DNA from: Rugalucina vietnamica
Taxonomy: Eukaryota > Mollusca > Bivalvia > Lucinida > Lucinidae
NCBI GenBank assembly: GCA_964017185.1
Contig: OZ024874.1
Location: 17,541,957-17,605,956 of the forward strand
Direction of reading: 5' to 3'
Length of the DNA stretch: 64,000 bases
The notes under the pieces were generated by a model. That model was not told where the DNA came from, ran no database searches, and saw only the letters and a program-made list of their open reading frames with translations. The stretch's first letter is position 1; every line of letters starts with the position of its first letter. Shown here piece by piece: positions 26,001 to 39,475 of this stretch. The position numbers and the translations under genes are program-made.

Positions 26001-29000
26001 CAAAAGGTATAGACTTACAAAAAACTTTAACCAAAAACTTTAACACAATATTTCTTAGTCCGTGACCTTGACCTCGAGGTCACTTAGGTAGGTCATGATG
26101 GTACAGCATAAAATTTCAGCCCACTATCTATCAAAATGCAAAGTATCAACTTGATCCACCTACACATTCAAAAGATAGAGGCTTACAAAAACTTTAACCA
26201 AAACATAACACAAAATTTCCAAGTCCGTGACCTTGATCTAAAGGTCAGGTGGGTCGTGATTGTATAGAATAAACTTCAGACCAATATCTACAAACATGAA
26301 AAGTATCAACTTAATCCATCTACATGTTCAAGAGATACAGACTTTAACATTTTAGCAACGCCGACGCTAACGCCAACGCCAAAGCTCTTCCTGTACTTTC
26401 GTACAGAAAACGTATTTGGTTTTAAATTGTGGGCTACTGTCTCATGTCAATTTGCCAATCGAATATTCGGCTTATTTTAATAGTTTTTGATAAACAGACA
26501 TTAATCAATCAGGGGAACATATTTGATCCTGATAATTCTAAAATAATTGTAGAGGTCATAATTGAAGGTCACAAAAGTATGGTATAATTTTCAATATATT
26601 TTACTTGGAGAAAAGAAATTAGGTAATTGTACTTGTATGTTGAACAATCCAAAATTTATAAAAATGCTTTAATGGCAAAAAAGTTCGATTGGACAGAAGA
26701 AGACATGTGCATAGCGGATGCCTGGTTAAACGAATACGTACATTTACTATTGTAGGGCATGCAAGAAAACGGCTAGTTCAACAAACCTGATTTCAAAACA
26801 AAAAATAACACAGTGAGCAGTACCATGATCAGACTAGGTAGCAAACTAATTTCGTGTTAAATCGACGTCACTTAATGTCCGTACTGTTACTAAAACTTCC
26901 AAGATATACTTCATATAAATTCGCATTTATTTTTCGCAAAAACTAATAAATGCATATTCACGTTTGCAACAAATCACGTTCTCTCAGATTTCATACTGCC
27001 TCCAAAACAGACGGTGCCTGCCAATTTATACAAACCACAGACTAATATATTTCTTACTCAAGACACATTCTTGAATACAGTTTCTGTTGCACCGACGAGT
27101 CTGGGATCATTTTGCACAACAGTGCTTAATCAGACAGGTGTATTTCAAATAAGTTGCTCAATTAAAAGCAAGTATGCTTGATATATAGTCAATAAAATCA
27201 TTAATGTTTTTATTACTAAGTTCATAAATTAAACCTTTATTGCACTTATGTTATTTAATATGCATTTTATTTCGAATCTAAATTATTACATACTAAAATG
27301 TTCAACGTAGACAAATCACACTTTTTCTGAGAGAAAATAAATATGGTTGTCATGGTAACATGAATTGAATGAAAGACCACCCTGCTTTTTGTAATATCAA
27401 ACTTCTCCAGATTTTCTGAGACCTGACTTTTACCAAAATAAAACATACGAGTTCGCTCAATATATGAACAGTGAATCTGTAGCAAACTCTTATGTTCGAT
27501 ATCGTTTAGGTGCCCTGTTATATGGCATATTCGATAGACGGTTACATATATTCACACTCACTGTATTAAAATATGCTAAAAGTACCGATACCCTGCAACA
27601 CTTCGGACACCAACCCTTGGAACACGGCTGAAGCCTTTTAAAGACCAAATGGCATACTATTGCAAATGAACGAGCCTCTATATCAAGCAAATGATGTAAC
27701 GGTTGTATTATGACTACATAGTGAAACAATTAAACAATTGGATGTTACAATGCAATAATCAAGCGGGATGTTACAATCAATAATCCAATACTTACTATCC
27801 TGACATAGGGTGAGGGTCAGTCCTCCGTCATCTTTGTACCAATGTTGGGCGTCTTCTCCGATGATTGTTGCTCTATAAAAGATAAAATAATATACACTCA
27901 GCCTTATTTACTGCGTTTCAGGTGATAACGTTGTCGTTGAATTTGAAGCAATGGCACTGTTAGGGTAAGATGTCTGCTTTATATTTGTTTACTATATGTA
28001 CATGTGCACCAGGATCGTTTGCAATTATAAGTTGCCCGTTCACATTTGTTTGCCTGTTGCCCATGTTGCAAATTTAAAAGAATTTTATACATACGTTGAG
28101 GTGGCATTGGTTTTTGTGTTGTTGTTATATACAATAAGCCTGTCGAACATCTGGTGGAAGTTGTGATTCATAGCTTAATGGACCAAATAGGCAGTCGTTT
28201 AGGTAATACAAAAACACCGGACCACATTTGTTTCCACGTTCTGGGCACATTTCGATCAGTGCTTGATTCGAAATGACCGAATACATTCTGCTCGGTCTTG
28301 TTCACTTAAAATGAGTCCACTGCATTCAATCATACGTCCTATTGTAAATTCCAGTTTGAAAATTTCAAAAGATCGTCCTATTTCGAAATATCTGAAAACT
28401 ACCTATATATTTGAAAACCTTGTATCAAACATTAAGGGAATTCCATTTTTAACTTACTATTTTATCATAATTCCTATGTACTATAATTTAAGGCTGAATT
28501 ATTAATTATGCTACGTTTATCAATATTGTGTGAAAAACTTAAATTGATCTAAATGTTTGCAAAAGTGAAAAATACATAAGCTGCATCTTAAAATATCTTG
28601 TAATTACCCTGTGAATTCAATATGAGCCGCCGCATGAGGAAAAAACCAACAATTTGCATATGCGAAAACAAAGGCGCAGATCAGCTTCGCAGTAAATGCG
28701 AAGCTGATTAGCGCCTTTGTTTTCGCTACACGGATAGCACAACTCCTCTCTTGTAAATTCAAAATTTCTGCTTCTGTGCTTGTACAGCTCGGTTTGTGTC
28801 AGACCTGGTGGTCAACCACATTGTTGGTTTTCTCATAACACGACACATATTACTTTTTGCGCAATTCAAAGAACGGGGTGCCTGTTAGTTCAGTTAAACA
28901 CAAAGTTATTATTAAATGATTCTTCAAAATTATTAAGAGGGCATTTATAGCAAAGTTTAAATATGCAAAATCATGCTATGCTAAATACAGAAAGTATATC

Positions 29001-29289
29001 GCGTTGCTAATATTGCATGTTTCCAAAACAGAACCCATGTATTTGGTTTTGCTTTCGCGCCACTATCAATGGGAGTCTTAGATGTTTAAATGGAGAAAAG
29101 AATTGAAGATCCTTTAGTTGATGGACACTGACTTGGCCATAGTGTTGTAGACTCGCTGCAGTTGCATAGCGATATTGGAGACGTATATTTAGGACCGAGT
29201 AAAGGGGCTTTACTAATGCCAGACACTTGTCTTACGACTGGTCTGAGCCATATTGCAGCGTTTCGGATAATTCACCTGACAGTAAAAAA

Positions 29290-29332
<43 letters not shown>

Positions 29333-32300
29333 AAAACAAATAGATAATAAAAATGAAAAACAAAAATAAAATAAAGTAAAATTAAACAAATTTCATGAGT
29401 TTTCCGGGAGTAAAACAAAGGTGAATGCCAATGCAGCGCCCCTATGCCAACAAATTCAGTCCATTTTTTTCAAACTTCTGCATATAGCATAAATATTTAT
29501 CTCGCATATGCACAAAACTTAATTTCTAATGATCCTGCTCGAATCGTTCCTGATAATATTCGAGCCACCACATGGGAAAACCAACACAATCTGCATGGCG
29601 AAAACAAAGGCGCAGATCAGCTTCGCAGTAACTGCGAAGCTGATCAGCGCCTTTGTTTTCGCTACACGGATAGTACAATTCCTCTTCTTCCTAAATACGA
29701 AATTTCATGCTTCTAGCTGTTTTTTGTTAATGCACAGGCCGGTTTGTGTCGGAGCTGATCGGAAACCACATTGTTGGTTTTCCCACGAGGCGGCTCATTT
29801 TCTGATACCAACTGCACTTTTGTAATTAATGCACATATTTCGAGGAGGCAATTTGTCTGCTTTTCTAATTCAACGAGACTGAAGGAATTTTCTAACAAGC
29901 AGTAAATTTGAGTTTGCAGTTTGTTGCAACAATTAATGCTCAATATTTATGATGCATTTCTGCACTATAAAAGTAACTTAAAATGATGCATGGATACCTC
30001 AGGTTTTTGAAGAAATATCACGCATTATGCGATCATATGAACTAAGATTCTGTATTTTAAAGAAAAATATTCTTAAGAAATTGGACTTGCGACACTTGAA
30101 CTATAGAGAAAACCACCGCATTGCAGGAGGGAGCGGTATGAAATCATGGCTTCTGGTCTAAATGTACGGCTTTTAGTCATTCGCCATGTTGGGGTTAGTA
30201 CTTTCGTAGTGTTTAAGTTTGTATGCAAAGGTAGGGGACACCGGTACACTTGCACGCACACAGTACTCATAAATATCTTTTTGTTGTTAGGAAAAAGTAG
30301 TTGTACAAATCAATCACGCACTTTCGAATACTTTTTCACGACTATGTGCTATGGTAAACGCATATTTGAGCAAAAGAAAAAAATGATTTATTCACAATAT
30401 CAAATATATCAAAATTTGCTACATATAATTTTCATCAATCATATGATACAGAATATGACTGATAAACGTTTCTGTTAACGATCGACATCTAATTTCCAAC
30501 GCCTTATCAGCATCCGATCGAATTTGATTTTTGATACATTTTCACATCAAAGCGAAGGCTTCAAACGATGCAGAAAATGTACGTGACATTTAACAGTATT
30601 ACAACTGCATGCGAGAGGCGAAAATATTCGGAAGAACACCAAAAGTTTGTGCACACGTGTATCCGTATCGACAACAACCTTAGAAAGAGCACACCGCGGG
30701 TTCGGCTATTAAAGCATCAATGTTAGTGATCCTATGGAACTAACAAAACGAGCCAGAGAAAATGCACAAGTACAGTGGTTTTAAAGATTTCCCCACGCTA
30801 TTCTAACGCTTGAGAACCAGTTGACATTGAGCATTAGCAGTGGAGCCCGTTTACAAGAGAAACGACTGATCTAGCTCCACTCAGTGTAGGCTCAACTATA
30901 GAAACAACTTGTTGATTCGATATTTGATTCAATGGCACAGAAAAGGCTTCCGATTTGAAACAACTGAATGAGATAGAAATTGAAATATCTACCTCTATTA
31001 TATGAACAAACAACTAGTCGAAAATAATGATAAGATCGGAATGATGAAACAATTTTCACTGACCCGAAACTCAACGAAACAGAAGGCGACAGTTTAAAGG
31101 CTTTTTAAGGTAATGAAAATGACAAATGTACAAAATAGGAAATCCGCTGCGAAGTAATTGAAGTTCGTGTTGGGAAAAGATGTAAGATGGTAAGAAATAC
31201 ATCTTTATAACTGCCAATAGAGTTTTAAATGAAAGTAGTATTAAACTTTCGTTCACTGAAACTATGGGCATCACAGCAACTACATCATTACGAAAACACG
31301 GACATGTTTTCCTGATGTCATCAGCTCTGGCGATCTGGCTCGATACATCATGTTGCAAGAGCTGATGTTTGGGTTTTTATTTTATTTTAAACTAAATTTA
31401 TCTTTTTCGAGGGCCTAGGCCACAAGTTTGGCTACGAAAATCAATTTATCTATCAATTAGAGCCCAGGCGCTAAGACTAGAATCACGCTGAAAAAAAAAC
31501 CCCGGAAAATCATCTCGTTATCTCGTCATTTTGGTATTCCACGGGATGTCGACAGACGGCTTGCCTGTAACGCCCATGAACTTTGGCTCTGTGGTACAGA
31601 ATCCAATTTAATAGACAATACCAGTCTGTTAGAAGCATCGGTACCCGTCATGCAGCCTTTCAATCTTACAACAGAATGTAATTCTAGCATAAACGCGCAT
31701 GTAATTTCAATTAAGAAAAACAAAGTGTGGTTGTTTTACCTGTGAAAATCATTAGAAAAGTTTGTTTGTGGGTATTTTTGGTTGATTTGCCAGAATTAAT
31801 GTTATTTATGAAGAAAAAACTACAAAAGTGAACGTAACCGAAGACTGACACACCATTAGCTTGTGACGGGCCGTGGAAATATGGGTGATTTGACTGACAA
31901 CTGCTAGAGCGAAAAAGTTTTCAGTTTGAAAACATTGGCAACAGTTTTTCTACCTGCCATACTTAAAAATGAAGTGTCAGAAAGTAGTTGATTCAATTTG
32001 GTTTTGTAACGCCTCCATAACTGGCGGTAATGATTTAAAGTGCGGTTTTGTTCCTAAGTAACCAGTCTATAGACTAAGTCCTACGAGGAGCACAGATCTG
32101 TGCCCATAAATTTCCCCTATATTTTTTTATCAACGCTCTGACATTAATTGTTGTTTTAACCCTGTTTGACTGGGAAATGTTGGTTTCAATATCAGGGCTT
32201 GGTAATTACTCTGCCACAAGTTAGTTTGATTGTTTTAGAAATTGTTGCTCTTTGATGTTTTCGTTTGCTGGGTTTGGATATAAACATAGTTGACACAGAT

Positions 32301-35300
32301 TAGACTGCTGAAAAAAATGCAAATCTCTCTGATTCAGAATGTGTCTTTGTAACAGTGCAAATAAGTAAGCTAAACAAAAATAAAATTCAATTACATGTAT
32401 CACTCTGGTCCTTCACATTTCATGTTGAAAAACCACCTCTGCTAACTTTCAGTTTACATGCACGGATTTATGGCAGACAAATGGTTTTATCTGATGCTGT
32501 AGAGCAGATTGTGTTTATTTTAAAAATAAAGCTGTCAGGGTGTTGATATATCCCCATGTACTTCAGGACTGCCAGAAAATACAGGGGCACTTGGTCTATA
32601 GACTGTAACATGAGGATGTAGTTATGTTCTCTTCTGTTGATGAGTCGTTGTATGTTTTGTTCTGTTCTATTCTATTCATAAGACGAGTATGCAGTTTTGT
32701 TTTATTCTGATCGTACGATGAGTATGGTGTTCTGTTCTATTTTGTTGGTACGATGAGCAACAACTTTTATTCTCTTCTATTCGTAAGATGTTCTTCTTAA
32801 GATGAGAATGTAGTGTTGTTCTGTTCGTGAGCATGTAGTTCCGTTCTTTTCTGTTCGTGAGATGAGCCTGTAGTTCCACATTGTTCTGTTCATACAATGA
32901 GCATGTAGTTCGGTTATATTCTGATCGTACAACGAACATGTATTTTTATTTTATTCTGTTCTTAAGATGGGCGCGTGGTACTGTTTTATTCTGTTCGTAA
33001 GCAGGTAAGATGAACATGATCTTTTATTTTACACTATTCGTAAGATGAGCATTTAGCACTGTTCTATTCTGTTCTTAAGATGAGTATGTAATTTTGTTCT
33101 AGTGTTCTAAGATGTAGTGATGTTCTGTTCGTCACGAGGATGAGCCTGTAGTTCTGCTTTGTTCTGTCCATACGATGAGCACGTAGTGTTCACTAATGTG
33201 GCGGGATAGCCTCCCTTGGAAGAATACGTTGGTGCAACGTATTAGCGGCATCTGGAGTAGTAATATGCTAGTAATATGCAAATTAGAAACGCGAAACTTT
33301 GTGAAGTCAGTAAGTGTCGCATATTTAGCACAGAAATTCACCCTTGGTGGATGGGCATGCTTTTCCACCGATTGGGTTTGCTGTGGCTTGGCTCGGTTGT
33401 TCGTTACAATAAGATGAACATATACATGTAGTTCTGTTCTGATCGTAAGATAAGCATGTAGTTCTATTATATTCTGTTCATGAGATGAGCATGTAGTTCT
33501 GTTCTGTTCGTACATGTAAGATGAGTCAGTAGTTCAGATCTGTACTGTTCATATGATAAGCCTGTATTCTGTAAAACTCTGATATAAGATGGGCATGTGT
33601 GTCTCTGTTCTGTTCTGTTTGTAGGATGAGCCTGTAGTTCAGTTCTGTACTGTTCATGTGATAAGCATGTAGTTTTGTAATACTCTGATTCACGGCTACC
33701 AAACAGTTAAATGCGTAACCGCCGGTTAAGAATAGACATCCGATTCACGTCCTTCCGGTTTTGCGTGTGAGGTGCAACAAAATGTAAACAAAACATACAC
33801 TACTTGTTTCGATCGATAATTATTTTGTAGTACAGAACGGTATCAAAAATCTAAGAATGCTATTTTGTCAATTAGTTATCATTGTTAGACAGCACCAAAA
33901 CAGTTTGCAACAATACTTGATGTTTTTGGGGGTTATTTGTTCCCTCCTTCGAAATATGTGTTTCAACACGGTCGAGAACGGCAAAATACAACTAAAAATT
34001 GGGCAATTTGCTGTTAAATATCATGTTTTTGTGATTGTTCCGTGACAAATTTGTAGTTATATATCAAATAAATTACAACTGATGTCTGCCACAGTATTCA
34101 CTTTTCTTAGGGTTCAACATTTACTTTTCGAAGGGAAGAAAAAATGGTTAAGCATTTAATTATTAAAATAAGAAGGATTTATTTCAAGATATGTTTGAAA
34201 ACCTCTGCCTGTTTTATGATATTTAACATTCTCTGTACAGCGTTTTAGATGATAGCAAACGAAAATAAAAGCAAATTACAGTATTCACAATGTTTTAAAG
34301 TCTAAGTTTTATCATAAACAGGAATACCATACATGTGAATTACAGTGTTTTGTATTGCATGTTTGTTGCAAAAATGTTTGTATTTTGTCACTGCAAACAT
34401 CACAAATAAACCAATTTTGGATTTTTTTTTATCTTCCTTGAGAGGGGGTGTCTATATGCATTAACTGGGTTAATTATTTTTAACATTATCACTCACTAAA
34501 ACCATGAGCAAAAGGAAAACCAAGGTATATTTAAGGCTTTTGTATATGCAGATTCTCGTTTGTTTGTTTTTTCTTGCACACCACCCTTCAATAAAACTTG
34601 ATTTGTAGAGGTAAAAACCATACAAAGATGACGAGACAAGTTGTGATAATTAAATTGTTAAACGTAGAACTCGAGAGAGAAACTAAAATACAGGTGCTTT
34701 TAGTGTCGATTATTTTGCTATCATTCTAATGATTAAATGCGTGACCGAAATTTTGACACAGCTTTTAGCCACATATAAATAGAATGCAGCGGTCAATGGC
34801 AAGGAAAGTGTTCACAGAACTTATACAATGTTAAAATCATCTGTTCGCTGCCTTGCCGTCCGTTTACAATGACGCAATAAGGGGGATCTAAAAATATCCC
34901 TATGACTGACCCACATTTTCTTCATGTACAATGCCATCTCAACATGCATTTTGGAGGAGGGAATAAAAATCACGATTATAAGGCGACAAATCTGGAAATC
35001 CTTAGAGATACGATAAGATCAATTTATAACTAACAAAATTGCATTGAGAAAATTTTGATAACTTTCTCCAGGTGAAAATAAATTACTTGGAAACGCGAGC
35101 TGCGAAAGTTTGTTTACCTTTTACTGCACCTCACACGCAAAACCGGAAGGACGTGAATCGGATTTCTTTTCTTAACCGCGGTTACGCATTTAACTGTTTG
35201 GTAGCCGTGTGATTATAAGATGAGCATGTGTCTCTGTTCTGTTCTGTTCGTAAGATGAGTCTGTAGTTCAGTTCTGTACTGTTCATATGATAAGCATGTA

Positions 35301-35482
35301 GTTTTGTAATACTCTGATTATAAGATGAGCATGTGTCTCTGTTCTGTTCTGTTTGTAGGATGAGCGTGTAGTTCTGCTCTGCTCTGTTTATAAGATGAGA
35401 ATGTTGTTCCGATCTAATCTGTTCATAAAATGAGCATTTACTTCTGCTCTGTTCTTTTCTTGTAACTCTGTTATATTCTTTT

Positions 35483-35532
<50 letters not shown>

Positions 35533-38500
35533 CGCATATTCATAATTTTGTTATTGGTAGCTTTATCATGTTTATTTGTGAGCAATTTTCCAGTTATTTC
35601 CAGCTTTACTCGTCCGTTCAGCTTTAAAAGGTAAGCATTTAATTGTTATTGCAATTTGTTTTCGCTCAATCAACACCATTGTTTTACCACATGAAAATTT
35701 CATCCCCATTCTTGCTTAATACGATTCGCATATTCTTATGACATGATTCCCATACATACCATTTTGCCACCCACATGCCATTAGCGTTGTGGTCATTGAA
35801 ACATTTTGCTACTTTTCGCGTGCTACATGAATCAGTTTCTGAATGAACATCGCGGCTGAAATAATATTTATGCGTCGTGGGAATGTCTTTTTCAAGTTTT
35901 TGTCAATTTCAACTTTGCTTTTTGTATCTTATTTTAAGAGAAATTGTGAAATCCGATGCACTAGAGTGACATTTAGTGATGAATTAATGTTATTTGAAAG
36001 CTCTTCCAAGCTTACTGTTTGTGGTTTTTCGGCAAGTTTTAATGTGTTTTTATATATCCGATTCCAAATCAGTTACAAGTTGTAAACTTTGACACCTAAT
36101 TGTAATGTATCATGGCAGCCACCTGAAAACCGAGTTGACACCATTACATAATTATGGGATGCTGCTTCATTTCGTAGCATTCGTTACAAAACATTCTTAT
36201 ATATATGCAGTGAACACAGATTTTACATCTGTTAAAAACGGTATAGGGGAATTCAATATTCGAGCACCAAAGGCCTGTTTACAGTTAAAATCAAAGACAA
36301 CCCAAATCTGTTTCAACATCGGACTTCAAAGAGTATGTAATCCCTTTGTAGTAAAAAATGAACTAGGTTAACCTCAGGACAGCAACATCAGTGAGCATAG
36401 AAGTAGCCAATAATAGGCTGCTAAATCTGGAAGATAAACCTAAGTCCCGCCCATATATTTTGTGTGACAGCAGCTGGTCAGTTGAACAGTGGTAAAATCA
36501 ATTAAATATTTACATGCTTCAAAATATTTAGTCCTCCTATAATTAGATCAAATTGCAAGATTAAATGTTGCTCTTATCTGTTATAATGTGCTTTTGTACC
36601 TATCAACAAAACACACATTTCATTTACTAAACTGAAATAAATTCAGCCTCTGACAAGTGAAAATACAATTTAATCAGAGGTTAGGTAGTTGTTCCTTCAG
36701 TGGTGGCAGGTAGGCGGAGCTAAGCTTGCCCTAAGTAGATGGCTATTTAGCTAAATCATTTGTACTGAAACTGAACTGTTATATTGGTGCTATTTTGGGA
36801 ATATCAAATTCTTTCATCTTATGATGAGACATCATCCAGGTGTTATGTCAGAAAACCACAAGAGGTGCTCGAATATTGAATTCCCCTATAATTTCCTGTT
36901 GAAATGCTTTAATTTTTACTTCGTAGATTGCGAGTACCCAATATCAATGTTTTGGTGCAAATATTTTTAAGCAAAATGTATTTTGTGCATTTTCAACTGG
37001 ATTTTTTTTATCTATTTAGTGCTGAGCCGTAAGAAAAACCTGTATATTACATAGGTGTGTTTTCGTGATGTGAAAAAACGATTTGACACCGTTACATAAT
37101 AGACTGATGCCTCATTTCACAGCTTTGTTTTCGTTGGCATGCCTGCCACCTGACAGCGCGAAGTCAGCATGTTTTAGGTGCTGCTAATGAGTTTACAATA
37201 TGAGCTTGCATAACTTACATTTCAAAATGGAAATCGCTCTGTGCATTTGAGAGTAATTTTAATCGTGTGAAAAAATGAAGAGATGTCATCCTATTGTATG
37301 CTTATAATGGACATTAAACATGCTAAATGCACCAGCATAGAGGAAAGTGCGCTACTTTTTAAACCAGAGCATAGTGAAAGTTTGACTTCGTCAGTCGATG
37401 TATTGGGTCATATAGTAGCCAAAGTTTTATATTCGACATTTTATATTCGTTAAAACTTTTTAAGAGGACTAATGTTGTTTTCAAAGCCCAGCGGTCTTTA
37501 AGATTTTGTACCAACAAATCGGATCATATGTACCCATTTTCATATCTAGTAACTTAGCTTTACTAAGTACCTCAAGTACTCACAGCGTGAACCACTGGAT
37601 AGTGTATCTTCAGATTAGCCACGATGTAACAAATAAGGTTTAAAGTAAAATATATTTTGTAATCTACAGAAAAAGGATAGAAAGACCGGGCCCCGAGGTT
37701 ATACAGCTGTTTTTATGCTCAACTCAGCTGAGCATGGAATTTCAACTGCTCATAATTACTGAGATAGCCCAAATTAATTGAAATTTGGGTCTACACCATC
37801 AAAGACGGTAATTTATCCTGCCAATAAATGTTAAAATGCCAACAATTGTTGGCATTTTAACATTTATGAGCAGGATGAATTTTAGTCTAATCTGAGTTGA
37901 GCATGAAAAAAAACGAACTCGGGCCCAGGAACTGATCCAATTAAATTCAGAATCCCAACCTAGACACCAGGCGGGAAAGAAATTACAACACATATAAATT
38001 GTGTTTCCAACCAACGGTTCTAACAAACACTGACCATATCAGCCACGCAAGGTGTCAAGCAGCTATTTTTACCCAAAAGAGCATAATGCGACTCAAAAAC
38101 TGCTTTCTATTAGTACAATAAAAATTCATTTAAGAAAAAAAAAGAGAGAAAGAAATGTTAATCGGATAAGATAAAAGAGGTTCTCAATGACATTGTTGTT
38201 TTACCATGATGTGTATGAACTCAAGAACCATCATAATATATATTGAGCTTACTCAGTTGTAGCACTATTAAAAAGTTATTTGATATTATAAAATAAATAC
38301 TGATAAGCCCTATTGCTCAATCAGTACATATCAGTAGTTACACCCTTAGATCTTTATGTATATCGATGATTTCAGGGAAATGTAATCAAAATATGAACTT
38401 GATGGTTGAATAAATGAATAGAAGAGGGACAGTTTCGATAGTGTTTTATACCAGGTATAGACAATACCGTGTATGCGAAATCACTCTATTTCCTATCTAC

Positions 38501-39422
38501 CTAAGACCTAACTTAAGAGCGAAGCAGTCAAGTAACACAGGTTGCAAAAATACGATTGTGAAAATTGCTTAATTTCATGCGGTTTTTAGGTTTAATGACA
38601 GCTAATTTTCCAGCAATTTTCAACGGTAGCCATCCATATAGTTTTTAAAAGCCATAAATAGGACAGAAACCTATTTCTAATCTATATTTTACTATTAAGC
38701 AAGTGTGAAAACGTTTTCTCAAAGTTTGTAATTTGTTGGGAACATCTACGAGTGAAGTTATGCTATTGTTACAAGACCAGATCTCACATTAGTAATAGAT
38801 GCCGGCAAATCAGTTAAAACAACACATACCGCCATGGAAATTCAGAACGATCTCCAATCCAACACAAAGTGTCGCTTGCAAGAGAATTGAATAAGATTGA
38901 AGAAAACAAAACCCAAGGTTAACTAAAAAAAAGAAGACACTGTCGATGTAGCTGATAAAACTCATGAAACGAAACAAAAATTAATTTACGACTGAACCTG
39001 CTGATAAAAAAGGGAAAAAAATTCATTACGAAAACTTGCCCATGCAATAAACAGAGATTTTTGAGCTTTAGAAATTGGAAAATTTTAGCTGAAAACTTTT
39101 GATATTTTCGCTCAAAACATAGATTGTGGGTACACGTTAGAACCGCCTCGGCGAGGCGGTTCTAACGAGTACCCACAATCTATGTTTTGGAGCAAAAATA
39201 AGAAAAATAGGTATACCCCTGCGTACCCCAGTTTTGCTATATAAAGGTGGGGTTCAAGGGGTATACATTACACGGACATGTTTTCCTGATGCGAAATGTC
39301 AAACCGATAATGCTAAAACAGCAAATGTCTTGAACAGAAAAGCCAAAACGACTGAGCTAGTAGTCAAGCAAACGATAATAAAACTACGCATGCATACAAA
39401 AGTTGATAAAGGAAAAAAAGAA

Positions 39423-39475
<53 letters not shown>

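Noticed and set aside
31526..31735. Region open on both strands, with a plus frame [20 protein letters not shown] and a minus frame of 65 residues
   Set aside because: Looks protein-like in places but there is no start, splice support or family; left as unassigned intron.
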